NCBI RefSeq assembly: GCF_001598255.1
Contig: NZ_BCYP01000004.1
Coordinates: forward strand, 174,322-238,321
DNA length: 64,000 nucleotides
Reading direction: 5' to 3'
Origin: Mitsuaria chitosanitabida ATCC BAA-476 = NBRC 102408
Lineage (GTDB): Bacteria; Pseudomonadota; Gammaproteobacteria; Burkholderiales; Burkholderiaceae_C
Shown here: one piece after another, positions 1-9,537 of the stretch
Layout of the letters: each line of letters starts with the position of its first letter
Numbering within the stretch: the first letter of the stretch is position 1
The notes under the pieces: model-generated
Told to the model about the DNA's origin: nothing
The model's database searches: none
Seen by the model: only the letters and a program-made list of their open reading frames with translations
Made by a program: the position numbers and the translations under genes

Positions 1-446
1 CAGTTGCGGCACTCCAGCGAGTCGTTGGCCTTGAGGCGGGCCCACTCGTGCCGCGCCAGCTCCAGCCGTTTCTCCTGGAACTTCTCCCGGGTGTCGATGG
101 TGCCGAAGATCTTGCCCCAGACCTCCTTGGACGCCTGCATCTTGCGGGCGATCTTGTAGGTCCAGTCATGCGGGACGTGGCAGTTGGAGCAGACCGCCCG
201 CACGCCCGAGCGGTTGGTGTAGTGGATGGTGCTCTTGAGCTCCACGTAGACGTTCTCGCGCATCTCGTGGCAGCCGGTGCAGAAGGCCTCGGTGTTGGTC
301 AGTTCCATGGCGGTGTTGAACGCACCCCAGAACACGATGCCGCCGATGAAGCCGCCCAGCGTCAGGAAGCCCAGGCTGAAGTGCACGCTGGGCCGCCGCA
401 GGACGGTCCAGTAACGGAGCAGGAGCCGGATCGTGGCTTGAAACAT
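1..446 (-). CDS. napC: NapC/NirT-type tetraheme cytochrome c (3' end outside window)
   Basis: Membrane-anchored multiheme cytochrome that passes electrons from quinol to the periplasmic NapAB nitrate reductase. The visible N-terminal part (about 148 residues) starts [15 protein letters not shown], has one transmembrane helix near residues 22-44 ([19 protein letters not shown]), then CxxCH heme sites FCTGCHEM and [10 protein letters not shown] and the start of a third (LECRNC). This is the usual NapC layout, in which four hemes follow one anchor. It is the last visible gene of the minus-strand nap operon, 16 nt after napB, with GGAGGACGACCC before the ATG. The C-terminus lies beyond the left edge of the window. 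Confidence 0.93.
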   Translation of the reverse strand, partial: MFQATIRLLLRYWTVLRRPSVHFSLGFLTLGGFIGGIVFWGAFNTAMELTNTEAFCTGCHEMRENVYVELKSTIHYTNRSGVRAVCSNCHVPHDWTYKIARKMQASKEVWGKIFGTIDTREKFQEKRLELARHEWARLKANDSLECRN

Positions 447-462
447 GGGTCGTCCTCCGCCG

Positions 463-999
463 TCACTTGCGCGCGGGCGCCTTGCCGGCGTCCTTGCTGC
501 GGTTCTGCTGGTCACGCTGGATCAGCGTGTCGACATCGACGAAGGTGTTGGGCACCACGAGAGGGGCCGCATCCTGGGGGACGTGGCATTGCAGGCAGAA
601 GTAGCGCCGGGTCGAGACCTGGCCCAGCATGTGCCCGTCGCGATCCATGTAATGGGTGACGCTGACCGGGATGGCCTGCGACACCGCCGTCTTGGCGCGC
701 GCATGGCAGTCCAGGCACTTGTTGAAGTTCTTGTCGACCTGGTAGCCGTCCACCCGATGCGGGATCGTCGGGGGCTGCATCGTGTAGTTGCGGGTGCGGC
801 GCAGGTCGTCGTTGACGGCGTTGCCCAGCAGCGGGGGCTTGGTGGTCTCGAGGATGGGCGTCGGGCCGCGGGCGGCGTCGACGAAAGGCTGGCCCTTCTG
901 CAGCCCGGGCTGCTGGGCGAGCGCGACCGCGCCCGCCAGCAGCGCCGCGCCGGTCATCAGGACCGCCGCGAGGCGGCGCAAGGTGTGCATCGTGTTCAT
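463..999 (-). CDS. napB: NapB diheme cytochrome c, small subunit of periplasmic nitrate reductase
   Basis: Periplasmic electron-transfer subunit that binds NapA and receives electrons from NapC. The ATG at 999 was chosen because GAGGAG lies about 8 nt upstream; a longer in-frame start at 1041 would overlap napA. The roughly 178-residue product begins with a Sec signal peptide ([17 protein letters not shown]...AVALAQ) and carries two CxxCH heme motifs, CLDCHAR and CLQCHVP, spaced as in NapB. The conserved segments around them ([15 protein letters not shown] before the first heme and PLVVPNTF after the second) also fit. It lies 11 nt downstream of napA in the operon. Confidence 0.94.
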   Translation of the reverse strand: MNTMHTLRRLAAVLMTGAALLAGAVALAQQPGLQKGQPFVDAARGPTPILETTKPPLLGNAVNDDLRRTRNYTMQPPTIPHRVDGYQVDKNFNKCLDCHARAKTAVSQAIPVSVTHYMDRDGHMLGQVSTRRYFCLQCHVPQDAAPLVVPNTFVDVDTLIQRDQQNRSKDAGKAPARK

Positions 1000-1010
1000 C
1001 GCGGTCCTCC

Positions 1011-3506
1011 TCAGGCGATCTTGCTGATCTTGACCGCGCACTTCTTGAAGTCGGTCTGCAGCGAGATCGGATCCGTGGCGTCCAGCGTGACCTTGTTGAT
1101 CAGCTCGCTGGCATCGAACCAGGGCACGAACACCAGGCCGCGCGGCGGCTTGTTGCGGCCGCGGGTCTCCACCCGCGTCTGCATCTTGCCGCGCCGCGAC
1201 GAGATCTCCACCAACGTGCCGCGCCGCACGCCCAGCGCCTTGGCGTCGTCCGGATGCATGTAGCAGTAGGCGTTGGGCACGGCGCGATGAAGTTCCGGAA
1301 CGCGCCGCGTCATCGAGCCCGAGTGCCAGTGCTCCAGCACCCGCCCGGTGGACAGCCAGAACGGGTAGTCCTTGTCCGGCGACTCGGCCGGCGGCTCGTA
1401 GGGGAGGGCGAAGATGTTGGCCTTGCCGTCCGCGTTCCCGTAGAACTGCCAGCCGGTACCGGCTTTCACGTAGGGGTCCTCGCCCTCGCGATAGCGCCAG
1501 CGGGTCTCCTTGCCGTTGACCACCGGCCAGCGCAGACCGCGGGCCTTGTGGTACTCGTCGAACGGGGCCAGGTCATGCCCGTGACCGCGGCCGAAGCTGG
1601 CGTACTCCTCGAACAAGCCCTTCTGCAGATAGAAGCCGAAGGCCTGGGCCTCGTCGTTGGCGTAGTTCTTGTCCAGGTCCGACAGGGGGAACTTGTCGAC
1701 CTGGCCATTGCGGTAGAGCACGTCGTAGAGCGTCTTGCCGCGCAGCGCGGGCTGCTTGGCGATCAGCTCCTCCGGCCAGACCTCCTCGACCTTGAAGCGC
1801 TTGGAGAACTCCACCAGCTGCCACAGGTCCGAGCGCGCCTGACCCGGCGCCTTCACCAGCTGATGCCAGAAGTGCGTGCGCCGCTCCGCGTTGCCGTAGG
1901 CGCCTTCCTTCTCCACCCACATCGCGCTGGGCAGGATCAGGTCGGCTGCGACGCCGGTCACCGTCGGATAGACGTCGGAGACGACGATGAAGTTCTCCGG
2001 ATTGCGGTAGCCGGGGTAGCCCTCCTGCGTCAGGTTGGCGCCGGCCTGCATGTTGTTGTTGACCATCACCCAATAGAAATTGAGCGCGCCGTCCTTGAGC
2101 TTGCGGTTCTGCTCGACCGCGTGATAACCGGGCTTGGCCGGGATGGTGCCCTCGGGAATCTTCCAGATCTCCTCGGCGTGGGCGCGGTGCTTGGGGTTGG
2201 CCACGACCATGTCCGCCGGCAGCCGGTGCGAGAACGTGCCCACCTCGCGCGCCGTGCCGCAGGCCGAGGGTTGCCCCGTCAGCGAGAAAGGGCTGTTGCC
2301 GGGGGTCGAGATCTTCCCGGTCAGCAGGTGGATGTTGTAGACGAGGTTGTTGGCCCAGGTGCCGCGGGTGTGCTGGTTGAAGCCCATGGTCCAGAAGGAC
2401 ATCACCTTGACCTTGGGATCGGCGTAGAGCTCGGCCAGCGCCTTGAGCCGGTTCTTGGGAACGCCGGTGAGCTCGGCGGTGTAGTCCAGGTCGTACTTGC
2501 TGACGAACCTGGCGTACTCGTCGAAGCTGATGGGCTTGGCGCCGTTGGGATCGCCCGCGTTCTTCGCCGCCTTCTGCAGCGGGTGCTCGGGCCGCAGGCC
2601 GTAGCCGATGTCCGCGTTGCCCAGCTTGAAGTTGGCGTGCTTCTCGACGAACTCCTTGTTCACCCGGCCCGTCGTGATGATGTAGTTGGCGATGTAGTTC
2701 AGGATCGCCAGATCGGTCTGCGGCTTGAAGGTGAGCTCGATGTCGGCCAGCTCGTAGGAGCGGTGCTCGAAGGTCGACAGCACCGCGACCTTGACGTCCG
2801 GCCCGCTGAGCCGGCGGTCGGTGACGCGGGTCCACAGGACCGGATGCATCTCCGCCATGTTGGAACCCCACAGGACGAAGGCGGTGGCGTTCTCGATGTC
2901 GTCATAGCAGCCCATGGGCTCGTCCATGCCGAAGGTGCGCATGAAGCCGGTCACCGCCGAGGCCATGCAGTGGCGCGCGTTGGGGTCGATGTTGTTGCTG
3001 CGCAGGCCGGCCTTCATCAGCTTGACCGCCGCGTAGCCCTCCCAGACCGTCCACTGGCCCGAGCCGAACATGCCCACCGCCGTCGGCCCCTTGGCCTTGA
3101 GCGTCTTCTTGCACTGCTCGGCCATCACGTCGAAGGCCTGGTCCCAGGTGATGGGTGTGAACTCGCCGTCCTTGGCGTACTGGCCGTTCTTCATGCGCAG
3201 CACGGGCGTGGTCAGGCGGTCCGCCCCGTACATGATCTTGGACAGGAAGTAGCCCTTGACGCAGTTCAGGCCGCGGTTGACCTCGGCCTCCGGGTCGCCC
3301 TGCGTGGCCACGACGTGGTTGTCCTTGACCGCGACCTGCACGTGGCAGCCGGTGCCGCAGAAGCGGCAGGGCGCCTTGGACCAGGTCAGCTTGGACGCGT
3401 CCGCGGCCGCGCTGCCGTCCTGGGCCAGGACCTCGATCGGAATCCCCGCCACCGCGCCCGCCGCGACGGCGGCGGAATGGCGGACGAAATCACGTCGTGT
3501 GCTCAT
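1011..3506 (-). CDS. napA: NapA periplasmic nitrate reductase catalytic subunit
   Basis: Reduces nitrate to nitrite in the periplasm using bis-MGD molybdenum and one [4Fe-4S] cluster. The 831-residue protein matches the usual NapA length (about 830). It opens with a twin-arginine leader ([15 protein letters not shown], cleaved near VLAQDG). The cluster ligands are seen as CRFCGTGC followed about 26 residues later by GLNCVKG. The molybdenum-ligating cysteine is in [10 protein letters not shown]-terminal molybdopterin-binding motifs ([28 protein letters not shown]) are intact. Its 5' end overlaps the napD 3' end by 17 nt, so translation of the two is probably coupled. Confidence 0.97.
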   Translation of the reverse strand: MSTRRDFVRHSAAVAAGAVAGIPIEVLAQDGSAAADASKLTWSKAPCRFCGTGCHVQVAVKDNHVVATQGDPEAEVNRGLNCVKGYFLSKIMYGADRLTTPVLRMKNGQYAKDGEFTPITWDQAFDVMAEQCKKTLKAKGPTAVGMFGSGQWTVWEGYAAVKLMKAGLRSNNIDPNARHCMASAVTGFMRTFGMDEPMGCYDDIENATAFVLWGSNMAEMHPVLWTRVTDRRLSGPDVKVAVLSTFEHRSYELADIELTFKPQTDLAILNYIANYIITTGRVNKEFVEKHANFKLGNADIGYGLRPEHPLQKAAKNAGDPNGAKPISFDEYARFVSKYDLDYTAELTGVPKNRLKALAELYADPKVKVMSFWTMGFNQHTRGTWANNLVYNIHLLTGKISTPGNSPFSLTGQPSACGTAREVGTFSHRLPADMVVANPKHRAHAEEIWKIPEGTIPAKPGYHAVEQNRKLKDGALNFYWVMVNNNMQAGANLTQEGYPGYRNPENFIVVSDVYPTVTGVAADLILPSAMWVEKEGAYGNAERRTHFWHQLVKAPGQARSDLWQLVEFSKRFKVEEVWPEELIAKQPALRGKTLYDVLYRNGQVDKFPLSDLDKNYANDEAQAFGFYLQKGLFEEYASFGRGHGHDLAPFDEYHKARGLRWPVVNGKETRWRYREGEDPYVKAGTGWQFYGNADGKANIFALPYEPPAESPDKDYPFWLSTGRVLEHWHSGSMTRRVPELHRAVPNAYCYMHPDDAKALGVRRGTLVEISSRRGKMQTRVETRGRNKPPRGLVFVPWFDASELINKVTLDATDPISLQTDFKKCAVKISKIA

Positions 3507-3867
3507 GGTCGAACTCCTTGTCCATGTCGGTGGCCGCCTTGACGGGGCCGTTGTCGTTGTCGAGGCCGTGATGGCCCTGATGGCCGTGAATGCCGCCCTC
3601 GTCGGCGTCCTGCCCCGCTGGGGGCTCCGGCTCGATGTGCTGGTAGACCAGCGCCACGTTGACCACGCCGCGCAGCTGCTGCATCGCGCGGACCTGATCG
3701 AGGATGTCGTCGGCGGTCGAGCCGTCCAGCGTCACGACCAGCTTGCCGGCGTCCGAGCGGCCGTGGATGCGCGCGCCGGGCAGGTCCTGGATGGCCGCCG
3801 CGGCGGCGTCGAGCAGGCGAGGCTGCGCCTGCACCACCACGCTGGCAATGTGCATCTCTGAAGGCAT
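3490..3867 (-). CDS. napD: NapD, NapA-specific Tat chaperone with histidine-rich tail
   Basis: NapD proteins bind the twin-arginine leader of NapA and delay export until the cofactor is inserted. The first 85 or so residues match the family ([20 protein letters not shown]-like [21 protein letters not shown], ..[13 protein letters not shown]). The ATG at 3867 is used; an in-frame TTG two codons earlier and an ATG at MHIASVV are alternatives, and none has a convincing ribosome binding site. The protein is about 125 residues, longer than typical NapD (about 85-110), because of a polar tail rich in His, Asp and Asn ([13 protein letters not shown] ... DHEHTT). It overlaps napA by 17 nt. Confidence 0.88.
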   Translation of the reverse strand: MPSEMHIASVVVQAQPRLLDAAAAAIQDLPGARIHGRSDAGKLVVTLDGSTADDILDQVRAMQQLRGVVNVALVYQHIEPEPPAGQDADEGGIHGHQGHHGLDNDNGPVKAATDMDKEFDHEHTT

Positions 3868-3966
3868 GGGCAACCCGTGGGGTTGGAAGAATGGATGCGG
3901 TCGGGCACCCGTCGTTGGGGCCGGCCGCTGCGGGCCTGGTGGCGCGAGGACGCGCCGCGGGGGGGG

Positions 3967-4137
3967 TCAACTGCCCGGCGGACCGGCGAACATCTGGTAG
4001 ATCCAGACGACGAAGCCGTAGCCCGCGACCGTCAGGACCGCCAGCACGGGCGCCATGACGACGGACAGGAAGATGAAGCTGCGCAGCTCCTCGGACCGGG
4101 TGGACGGGGCCGTGGAGGGCTTGGGGATGATTGGCAT
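3967..4137 (-). CDS. napE: NapE small membrane subunit of the nap operon
   Basis: A 56-residue protein with one transmembrane helix (FIFLSVVMAPVLAVLTVAGYG, roughly residues 20-44) and the NapE ending GFVVWIYQMFAGPPG. The ATG at 4137 follows GGGAGC at a normal distance, so it is preferred over upstream in-frame starts. NapE is common at the front of alpha- and betaproteobacterial nap operons; its exact role is not established. Here it is the first gene of napEDABC, with about 100 nt before napD. Confidence 0.9.
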   Translation of the reverse strand: MPIIPKPSTAPSTRSEELRSFIFLSVVMAPVLAVLTVAGYGFVVWIYQMFAGPPGS

Positions 4138-4482
4138 GACGGCTGCTCCCTCAGCGTCGGCCCGTGTGCCTGAAGGCATCTTGTTTGTGCGAAGGGCGAC
4201 GGAAAAGCTTATATCTGCGTGCGGGAATCGCTGTCAACGCCGCGGGGCGGGCACCCGACGAGCGGCAACGAGGGGCGGCGGTCGGGTCGGAAGTGCAAGA
4301 CGAGGACATGGGGGCGATTCTTCGCCCGCGGGGACAGGTCCGTATTGACGATGGTCAAGGGCGGTCGCGATGGGGCGCGGTGGACGGGCGTCACCGCTCC
4401 CCCAGGGGTCACGTGTTGCCGGGGCGGGGGGGCGGGATGCGCCGAGCGGTCGCCCGGTTGCCCCTTCAGGAGGGGACGAGGC
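4138..4482 (-). promoter_or_regulatory. nap operon promoter region with FNR-type box
   Basis: This 345-nt gap holds no convincing gene. It contains TTGACGATGGTCAA at 4345-4358, a perfect inverted repeat of TTGAC/GTCAA spaced like an FNR/DNR box (TTGAT-N4-ATCAA). Reading the minus strand, AAGAAT at 4322-4317 lies with its centre 32 bp downstream of the box centre. That is the spacing expected of a class II Crp/Fnr-activated promoter (box at -41.5). The predicted transcript would start near 4310 and carry a leader of about 170 nt before napE. Oxygen- or nitrogen-oxide-responsive activation of nap is inferred. Confidence 0.65.
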
Positions 4483-4818
4483 TCAGGACTGGCGCACGCG
4501 AATGCGCAACTCGCCCTCGAGCAGCAGACCTTCCTCGCGCAGCAGCTGCAGCAAGGTGGGCTGCATGTGGCGCAGCTTGGCGGCGATGGCGGCGTTGTCG
4601 GCCACCAGGGTCCAGCCGTGCTCGTCCAGCGTGCCGGCCTGGACGAAGCGTTTCATCGCGCCGGGCAGGGCGACCCGGACCGTCTCGAGATGCTTCTGCG
4701 ACAGCGCCAGCTGCTGGCCCAACCGGGCCAGCATCCCGTGGCCGGACATGGCCCGGCCGAAATCCATCGGATCGGGCGTGACGGGCTTGGGGCGCGGCGG
4801 CAGGTAGCGGGTGGCCAT
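4483..4818 (-). CDS. DUF721 / DciA-like protein
   Basis: A 111-residue protein of the DUF721 family, several members of which are DciA, the ancestral loader of the replicative helicase DnaB. The start ATG at 4818 (MATRYLPPRPKPVTP) fits the family length; an in-frame ATG 75 nt upstream gives an unlikely Arg-rich extension. The folded part (about residues 25-105) contains LARLGQQLALSQKHLETVRVALPGAM... and ..WTLVADNAAIAAKLRHMQPTLLQLLREEGL, with the repeating pattern expected of the KH-like domain. It is divergent from secA and about 290 nt away; a DUF721 gene near secA is a common arrangement in proteobacteria. A role in helicase loading is family inference. Confidence 0.72.
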   Translation of the reverse strand: MATRYLPPRPKPVTPDPMDFGRAMSGHGMLARLGQQLALSQKHLETVRVALPGAMKRFVQAGTLDEHGWTLVADNAAIAAKLRHMQPTLLQLLREEGLLLEGELRIRVRQS

Positions 4819-4981
4819 GGACGGCAGTGTAGTCCGCGGGCCTTTCCAGGCCCCTTCGAGCGCCCCGGACGGGGCCCGGCGCGCCGAGGGCAAGGCGGGA
4901 TGGAACCGGGGCGGGGGCCGAGGGACCGGGTGCTAAACTCCGCCGGTTTTTTTCCGTGTCGACGCTTGCAGATGAGGGCGC

Positions 4982-5104
4982 ATGCCCCCAGTTGAGCCGG
5001 ATCGCGCGGACCCGCCCGTCGTCATCGGGGTGGTCGCCTGTCATCCCGGGCTCTCGCCCGGCGTCACGGCCAGGCCTGACGGGGCCCTTCACAGAACTTC
5101 ATAA
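4982..5104 (+). CDS. Possible 40-codon leader ORF upstream of secA
   Basis: An ATG preceded by GAGGG at a workable distance opens a 40-codon frame (begins MPPVEPDRADPPVV, ends GALHRTS) whose TAA stops 6 nt before the secA ATG. secA itself has no visible Shine-Dalgarno sequence, so coupling from this frame is possible. It has no signal peptide and no recognisable ribosome arrest motif such as that of SecM. It may be a chance ORF, because the region is GC-rich and 40 codons is short. No function is proposed. Confidence 0.3.
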   Translation: MPPVEPDRADPPVVIGVVACHPGLSPGVTARPDGALHRTS

Positions 5105-5110
5105 AGCTGC

Positions 5111-7870
5111 ATGTTGCCCAAGCTTTTGACCCAGATTTTCGGCAGTCGCAATGAGCGCCTGCTCAAGACCTATCGCCAGGTCGTCCAGCGCATCAACGCG
5201 CTGGAACCGCAGTTCGAGGGCCTGAGCGACGAGCAGTTGCGCGCCAAGACCGAGGAGTTCAAGCAGCGCATCCAGAACGGCGAGACGGTGGACGACCTGC
5301 TCCCCGAGGCTTTCGCCGTCTGCCGCGAGGGCAGCAAGCGCATCCTGAAGATGCGCCACTTCGACGTGCAGCTGATCGGCGGCATGGTCCTGAACGCCGG
5401 CAAGATCGCTGAAATGCGCACCGGCGAGGGCAAGACGCTGATGGCCACGCTCCCGGTCTATCTGAACGCGCTGACCGGCAAGGGCGTCCACGTCGTGACG
5501 GTCAACGACTACCTGGCCCGTCGCGACGCGGAATGGATGGGCCGCCTGTACAAGTTCCTCGGGATGACCGTCGGCATCAACCTGCCGAACATGCCGCGCG
5601 ACGAGAAGCAGGCTGCCTACGCCGCCGACATCACCTACGGCACCAACAACGAATACGGCTTCGACCTGCTGCGCGACAACATGGTCTACGAGGTCCGGGA
5701 CCGCGTGCAGCGCGGTCAGGCCTACGCCATCGTCGACGAGGTGGACTCGATCCTGATCGACGAGGCCCGCACCCCGCTGATCATCTCCGGCCAGGCCGAG
5801 GACCACACCCAGCTGTACGTCGCGATCAACGCGGTGTCGCCCCAGCTCAAGCGCCAGATCGGCGAGCTGGACCCGCGCACCGGCGAGGGCGTGATCGAGC
5901 CGGGCGACTTCACCGTCGACGAGAAGTCGCATCAGATCTACCTGACCGAGGACGGCCACGAGAACGCCGAGCGTCTGCTGTCGCAGGCCGGCCTGCTGGC
6001 CGAGGGCGCGTCGCTGTACGACGCCGCCAACATCACGCTGATGCACCACCTGTACGCCTCGCTGCGGGCGCACCACGTGTATCACCGTGACCAGCACTAC
6101 GTCGTCCAGAACGGCGAGGTGATCATCGTCGACGAGTTCACCGGCCGCCTGATGACGGGCCGCCGCTGGAGCGACGGTCTGCACCAGGCCGTCGAGGCCA
6201 AGGAAGGCGTGCAGATCCAGGCCGAGAACCAGACGCTCGCGTCGGTGACGTTCCAGAACTACTTCCGCCTCTACGGCAAGCTGTCCGGCATGACCGGCAC
6301 GGCCGACACGGAGGCCTACGAATTCCAGGAGATCTACGGCCTCGAGACCGTGGTGATCCCCCCGAATCGTCCGACGGTCCGCAAGGACGAGCTGGACCTG
6401 GTCTACAAGACGACCAAGGAAAAGTACGACGCCGTCATCCAGGACATCCGCTCCTGCCACGAGCGCGGCCAGCCGGTGCTGGTGGGCACGACGTCCATCG
6501 AGAACTCCGAGCTGGTGGCGCAGCTGCTGACCCAGGCCAAGCTCCCGCACCAGGTGCTGAACGCCAAGCAGCACGCCCGCGAGGCCGACATCATTGCCCA
6601 GGCCGGCCGCCCGGGCGTGATCACCATCGCCACCAACATGGCGGGCCGCGGCACCGACATCGTGCTGGGCGGCAGCATCGAGAAGGACGTCGCGGCGATC
6701 GAGGCGGACGAGTCGCTCTCGCATGCGGACAAGGAAGCGCGCATCGCCGCGCTGAAGGCCGAATGGCTGCCGGTGCACGAGCAGGTCAAGGCCGCCGGCG
6801 GTCTGCGCGTGATCTCGACCGAGCGTCACGAGAGCCGCCGCATCGACAACCAGCTGCGCGGCCGTTCCGGCCGTCAGGGCGACCCGGGCTCCTCGCGCTT
6901 CTACCTGTCGCTGGACGACCAGCTGATGCGCATCTTCGCCGGCGACCGCGTGCGCGCGATCATGGACCGGCTCAAGATGCCCGAGGGCGAGGCCATCGAG
7001 GCCGGCATCGTGACGCGTTCGATCGAGAGCGCCCAGCGCAAGGTCGAGGCCCGCAACTTCGACATCCGCAAGCAGCTGCTCGAGTACGACGACGTGTCGA
7101 ACGACCAGCGCAAGGTCATCTACCAGCAGCGCAACGAGATCCTCGAGGCGCAGGAGATGCTGGAGCAGATCGCCCACCTGCGCACCGGCACGCTGACGGA
7201 CGTGGTCCGCGGCTTCGTCCCGGAAGAGTCGCTCGAGGAGCAGTGGGACCTGCCCGCGCTCGAGCGCGTGCTGCGCGACGAGTGGAAGCTCGACATCGGC
7301 CTGGGCGAGATGCTCAAGAAGAGCGAGACCCTGACCGACGAGGACATCCTCGACGCTGTGCTCAAGGCCGGCGACGTCGCGTTCCAGGACAAGCTGGACC
7401 GCGTGGGTCTGGAGCAGTTCACCCCGTTCATGCGCATGGTCCTGCTGCAGAGCATCGACCAGCACTGGCGCGAGCACCTGGCCTCGCTGGACTACCTGCG
7501 CCAGGGCATCCACCTGCGCGGCTACGCCCAGAAGAACCCCAAGCAGGAATACAAGCGCGAGGCCTTCGAGCTGTTCTCGCAACTGCTGGACTCGGTGAAG
7601 CTGGAAGTGACCCGCGTGCTGCTGAACGTGCGCATCCAGTCGCAGGAGGAGGCCACCGCGGCCGCCGACGCGATCGAGCAGCGCGCCGAGAACGTCAGCA
7701 ACGTGACCTACACGCATCCGAACGAGGACGGCTCGGTGTCGCAGGACGCGGCCCCGACGAATCCGGGCCAGCAGCCGATCCCGCCCGAGTGGGGCCATGT
7801 CGGCCGCAACGATCCCTGCCCCTGCGGCAGCGGCAAGAAGTTCAAGGCCTGCCACGGCAAGCTGGCCTGA
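5111..7870 (+). CDS. secA: SecA preprotein translocase ATPase
   Basis: Motor ATPase that drives unfolded preproteins through SecYEG. The 919-residue protein has the full architecture: nucleotide-binding domain 1 with Walker A MRTGEGKT (near residue 105) and Walker [18 protein letters not shown] (near 210-225), preprotein cross-linking domain, NBD2 with [14 protein letters not shown] and [18 protein letters not shown], helical scaffold/wing ([19 protein letters not shown]), and the C-terminal zinc-binding SEC-C motif [14 protein letters not shown], which contacts SecB. The start [19 protein letters not shown] agrees with other SecA proteins. No clear ribosome binding site precedes it; a short ORF ends 6 nt upstream. 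Confidence 0.98.
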   Translation: MLPKLLTQIFGSRNERLLKTYRQVVQRINALEPQFEGLSDEQLRAKTEEFKQRIQNGETVDDLLPEAFAVCREGSKRILKMRHFDVQLIGGMVLNAGKIAEMRTGEGKTLMATLPVYLNALTGKGVHVVTVNDYLARRDAEWMGRLYKFLGMTVGINLPNMPRDEKQAAYAADITYGTNNEYGFDLLRDNMVYEVRDRVQRGQAYAIVDEVDSILIDEARTPLIISGQAEDHTQLYVAINAVSPQLKRQIGELDPRTGEGVIEPGDFTVDEKSHQIYLTEDGHENAERLLSQAGLLAEGASLYDAANITLMHHLYASLRAHHVYHRDQHYVVQNGEVIIVDEFTGRLMTGRRWSDGLHQAVEAKEGVQIQAENQTLASVTFQNYFRLYGKLSGMTGTADTEAYEFQEIYGLETVVIPPNRPTVRKDELDLVYKTTKEKYDAVIQDIRSCHERGQPVLVGTTSIENSELVAQLLTQAKLPHQVLNAKQHAREADIIAQAGRPGVITIATNMAGRGTDIVLGGSIEKDVAAIEADESLSHADKEARIAALKAEWLPVHEQVKAAGGLRVISTERHESRRIDNQLRGRSGRQGDPGSSRFYLSLDDQLMRIFAGDRVRAIMDRLKMPEGEAIEAGIVTRSIESAQRKVEARNFDIRKQLLEYDDVSNDQRKVIYQQRNEILEAQEMLEQIAHLRTGTLTDVVRGFVPEESLEEQWDLPALERVLRDEWKLDIGLGEMLKKSETLTDEDILDAVLKAGDVAFQDKLDRVGLEQFTPFMRMVLLQSIDQHWREHLASLDYLRQGIHLRGYAQKNPKQEYKREAFELFSQLLDSVKLEVTRVLLNVRIQSQEEATAAADAIEQRAENVSNVTYTHPNEDGSVSQDAAPTNPGQQPIPPEWGHVGRNDPCPCGSGKKFKACHGKLA

Positions 7871-7907
7871 TCGGCCGCTTCGATCGCCGCCGAGGCGATC
7901 CCGGACC

Positions 7908-7929
7908 CACGGCGCCCACGGGCGCCGTG
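7908..7929 (+). terminator. Hairpin downstream of secA
   Basis: CACGGCGCC and GGCGCCGTG form a 9-bp perfect stem with a CACG loop about 40 nt after the secA stop. A second smaller hairpin (GATCGCC...GGCGATC) precedes it. There is no T-tract, so intrinsic termination is uncertain. The rest of the 323-nt gap (7871-8193) shows no gene; it presumably holds the promoter of the first PEP-CTERM gene. Confidence 0.35.
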
Positions 7930-8193
7930 TCTCATTCCAGGGCCACCCGCGGACCGTCCTCACCCGGCGGCAAGCCGTCGGCGCCCGGCTGATTCGCGCG
8001 GCGACATGGGCGCATGTCGCCCGAAGCGCCGGCAATTCCTGTCGAGACGGCTGTCTCGCCGTGAGCAATGTCACGCCACTCGCACGGTTGACCCTTTCTC
8101 CCCCCGCAGCGCGGGGGACCGTCCTCGGCGCCCCATCGATACAGTGCGACGCAACACCCGACCCCCGGGTCGCAGACCTTTCACGAGATCGCC

Positions 8194-8760
8194 ATGAACC
8201 TCTTCGCCCGCCTCACTCTCGCCGCCGCGCTGGCTGCCGGCGCCGTTGCCGCGCAGGCCTCGGTCGTGACCGCGGAGCAGACCGTGGCGCTGCAGTCGGG
8301 CACGAACGCCAACACGCTGACGGCCGGTTTCTCGACCGTGCACACCGTGGCCGGCGAGTTCGTCGACACCTTCACCTTCACCGGCTGGAACTTCCAGTCC
8401 TGGGTCAACGGCAGCCTGACCACCATCGGCTCGACCGCGATGCTGGACATCGACTTCGTGACCGCGACGCTGAACGGCGTCAGCTACAAGTTCAGCGTCA
8501 CGCCGATGGGCCGCAACCCCGACGGCATCGAGCAGGGCAATCTGGCCAATTTCGCGACCAACGGCCCGCTGGTGCTGACCGTGCACGGCTACGCCGGCAG
8601 CGGTCTGGCCGCCGGCACCGCGATCAACGCCAGCTACTCGGGCACCGTCAACGTGACCAAGATCCCCGAGCCCGCCTCGATGGCGCTGGCCGGTCTGGGC
8701 CTGCTGGGCGTGATCGGCGTCCGCCGCAAGGCCGCCAAGGCCGCCGCCGTCAAGGCCTGA
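8194..8760 (+). CDS. FxDxF-type PEP-CTERM secreted protein (copy 1)
   Basis: A 188-residue exported protein. It has an N-terminal Sec signal peptide (MNLFARLTLAAALAAGAVAAQA), a beta-rich body containing the FxDxF signature as FVDTF, and a C-terminal sorting signal: Pro-Glu-Pro (KIPEPASMA), a hydrophobic helix (LAGLGLLGVIGV) and a basic tail (RRKAAKAA). PEP-CTERM proteins are processed by an exosortase and are usually linked to exopolysaccharide or biofilm matrix. No exosortase or EPS gene is visible in this window. It is 38 nt upstream of a paralogue, probably cotranscribed. Confidence 0.88.
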   Translation: MNLFARLTLAAALAAGAVAAQASVVTAEQTVALQSGTNANTLTAGFSTVHTVAGEFVDTFTFTGWNFQSWVNGSLTTIGSTAMLDIDFVTATLNGVSYKFSVTPMGRNPDGIEQGNLANFATNGPLVLTVHGYAGSGLAAGTAINASYSGTVNVTKIPEPASMALAGLGLLGVIGVRRKAAKAAAVKA

Positions 8761-8798
8761 CCCCCGCGCATCCAGAACACGCCTCCGAGGACGCCTCC

Positions 8799-9350
8799 AT
8801 GTCGCTGACTTCCCGCTTCGCTCCCGCCATCGCCGCCGTCGCGCTGGCGCTGGCCGCCACGACCGCCGGTGCCGCCTCGCAGAACCAGTCGCAGAACCTG
8901 ACCCTGGTCGGCAGCCCGTCCACCGGCTACACCGCGGCCACCTCGAACACCCACCTGGAAGCCGGCAGCTTCGAGGACAGCTTCCACTTCAAGGCGAGCA
9001 GCGCCTCGCTGTTCGAGTTCTCGCTGGTGACCATGGGCGCCAGCGCCGACCAGCAGATCACCTTCAGCAGCGTCTGGCTCAACGGCACGCAGCTGTCGCT
9101 GACGGCCGTCCCGGGCAGCACCGGCGTGACCTACGGCAACCTGTCGACGCCGCTGTCGGGCGACCTGGTGCTGACCGTCAAGGGCTACGCGGGCGGCACG
9201 CTGGGCGCGGGCAGCCCGGTCGCGGCGACCTACTCCAGCACCTTCAACCTGGCGCCGGCCGTGCCCGAACCCCAGAGCTACGCGCTGTTCATCGCCGGCC
9301 TGGGCCTGATGGCGCTCATGCTCAACCGGCGCCGCAAGCAGAACACCTGA
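8799..9350 (+). CDS. FxDxF-type PEP-CTERM secreted protein (copy 2)
   Basis: A 183-residue paralogue of the preceding gene. It begins [21 protein letters not shown], a signal peptide ending near AGAAS, has the signature FEDSF at about residue 61, and the sorting tail [30 protein letters not shown] stretch near the C-terminus ([17 protein letters not shown]) parallels LVLTVHGYAGSGLAAGT in copy 1, so the pair arose by tandem duplication and then diverged. The ATG at 8799 was chosen because it starts the signal peptide; the frame stays open much further upstream only as a shadow of copy 1. The cell-surface role is family inference. Confidence 0.87.
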   Translation: MSLTSRFAPAIAAVALALAATTAGAASQNQSQNLTLVGSPSTGYTAATSNTHLEAGSFEDSFHFKASSASLFEFSLVTMGASADQQITFSSVWLNGTQLSLTAVPGSTGVTYGNLSTPLSGDLVLTVKGYAGGTLGAGSPVAATYSSTFNLAPAVPEPQSYALFIAGLGLMALMLNRRRKQNT

Positions 9351-9383
9351 CCCGGCCGCCGCCGACCGCGGCGATCCCCGTTC

Positions 9384-9407
9384 GACGCCCCGCCTCGCCG
9401 GGGCGTC
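9384..9407 (+). terminator. Intrinsic terminator after PEP-CTERM pair
   Basis: GACGCCCCG pairs with CGGGGCGTC (9-bp perfect stem, 6-nt loop) 34 nt after the second PEP-CTERM stop. It is followed by GTCGTTTCC, a weak T-rich tail. It lies between the two PEP-CTERM genes and argJ. Confidence 0.5.
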
Positions 9408-9537
9408 GTCGTTTCCGCGCGCCGGCCTGCCGCCGCTGTTTCCACGTGGCGGTGCGGGACATGAGGGCGCGGACGCGCCGGGGGCGCTCCTACAATCGCG
9501 CGTCCATTTTTCAACGTCCTCAACGCCCCCGACCGCC

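Noticed and set aside
1254..3542. Long plus-strand ORF opposite napA
   Set aside because: It is the mirror of a well-supported gene; high GC at third codon positions keeps the opposite strand open. No recognisable domains.
4982..5104. SecM homologue upstream of secA
   Set aside because: The frame has no signal peptide, no SecM arrest motif and no similarity to SecM; retained only as a low-confidence leader ORF.
5099..8074. 991-codon minus-strand ORF opposite secA
   Set aside because: Antisense shadow of secA; composition (Val/Leu/His/Arg-rich) is typical of shadow frames and it has no motif.
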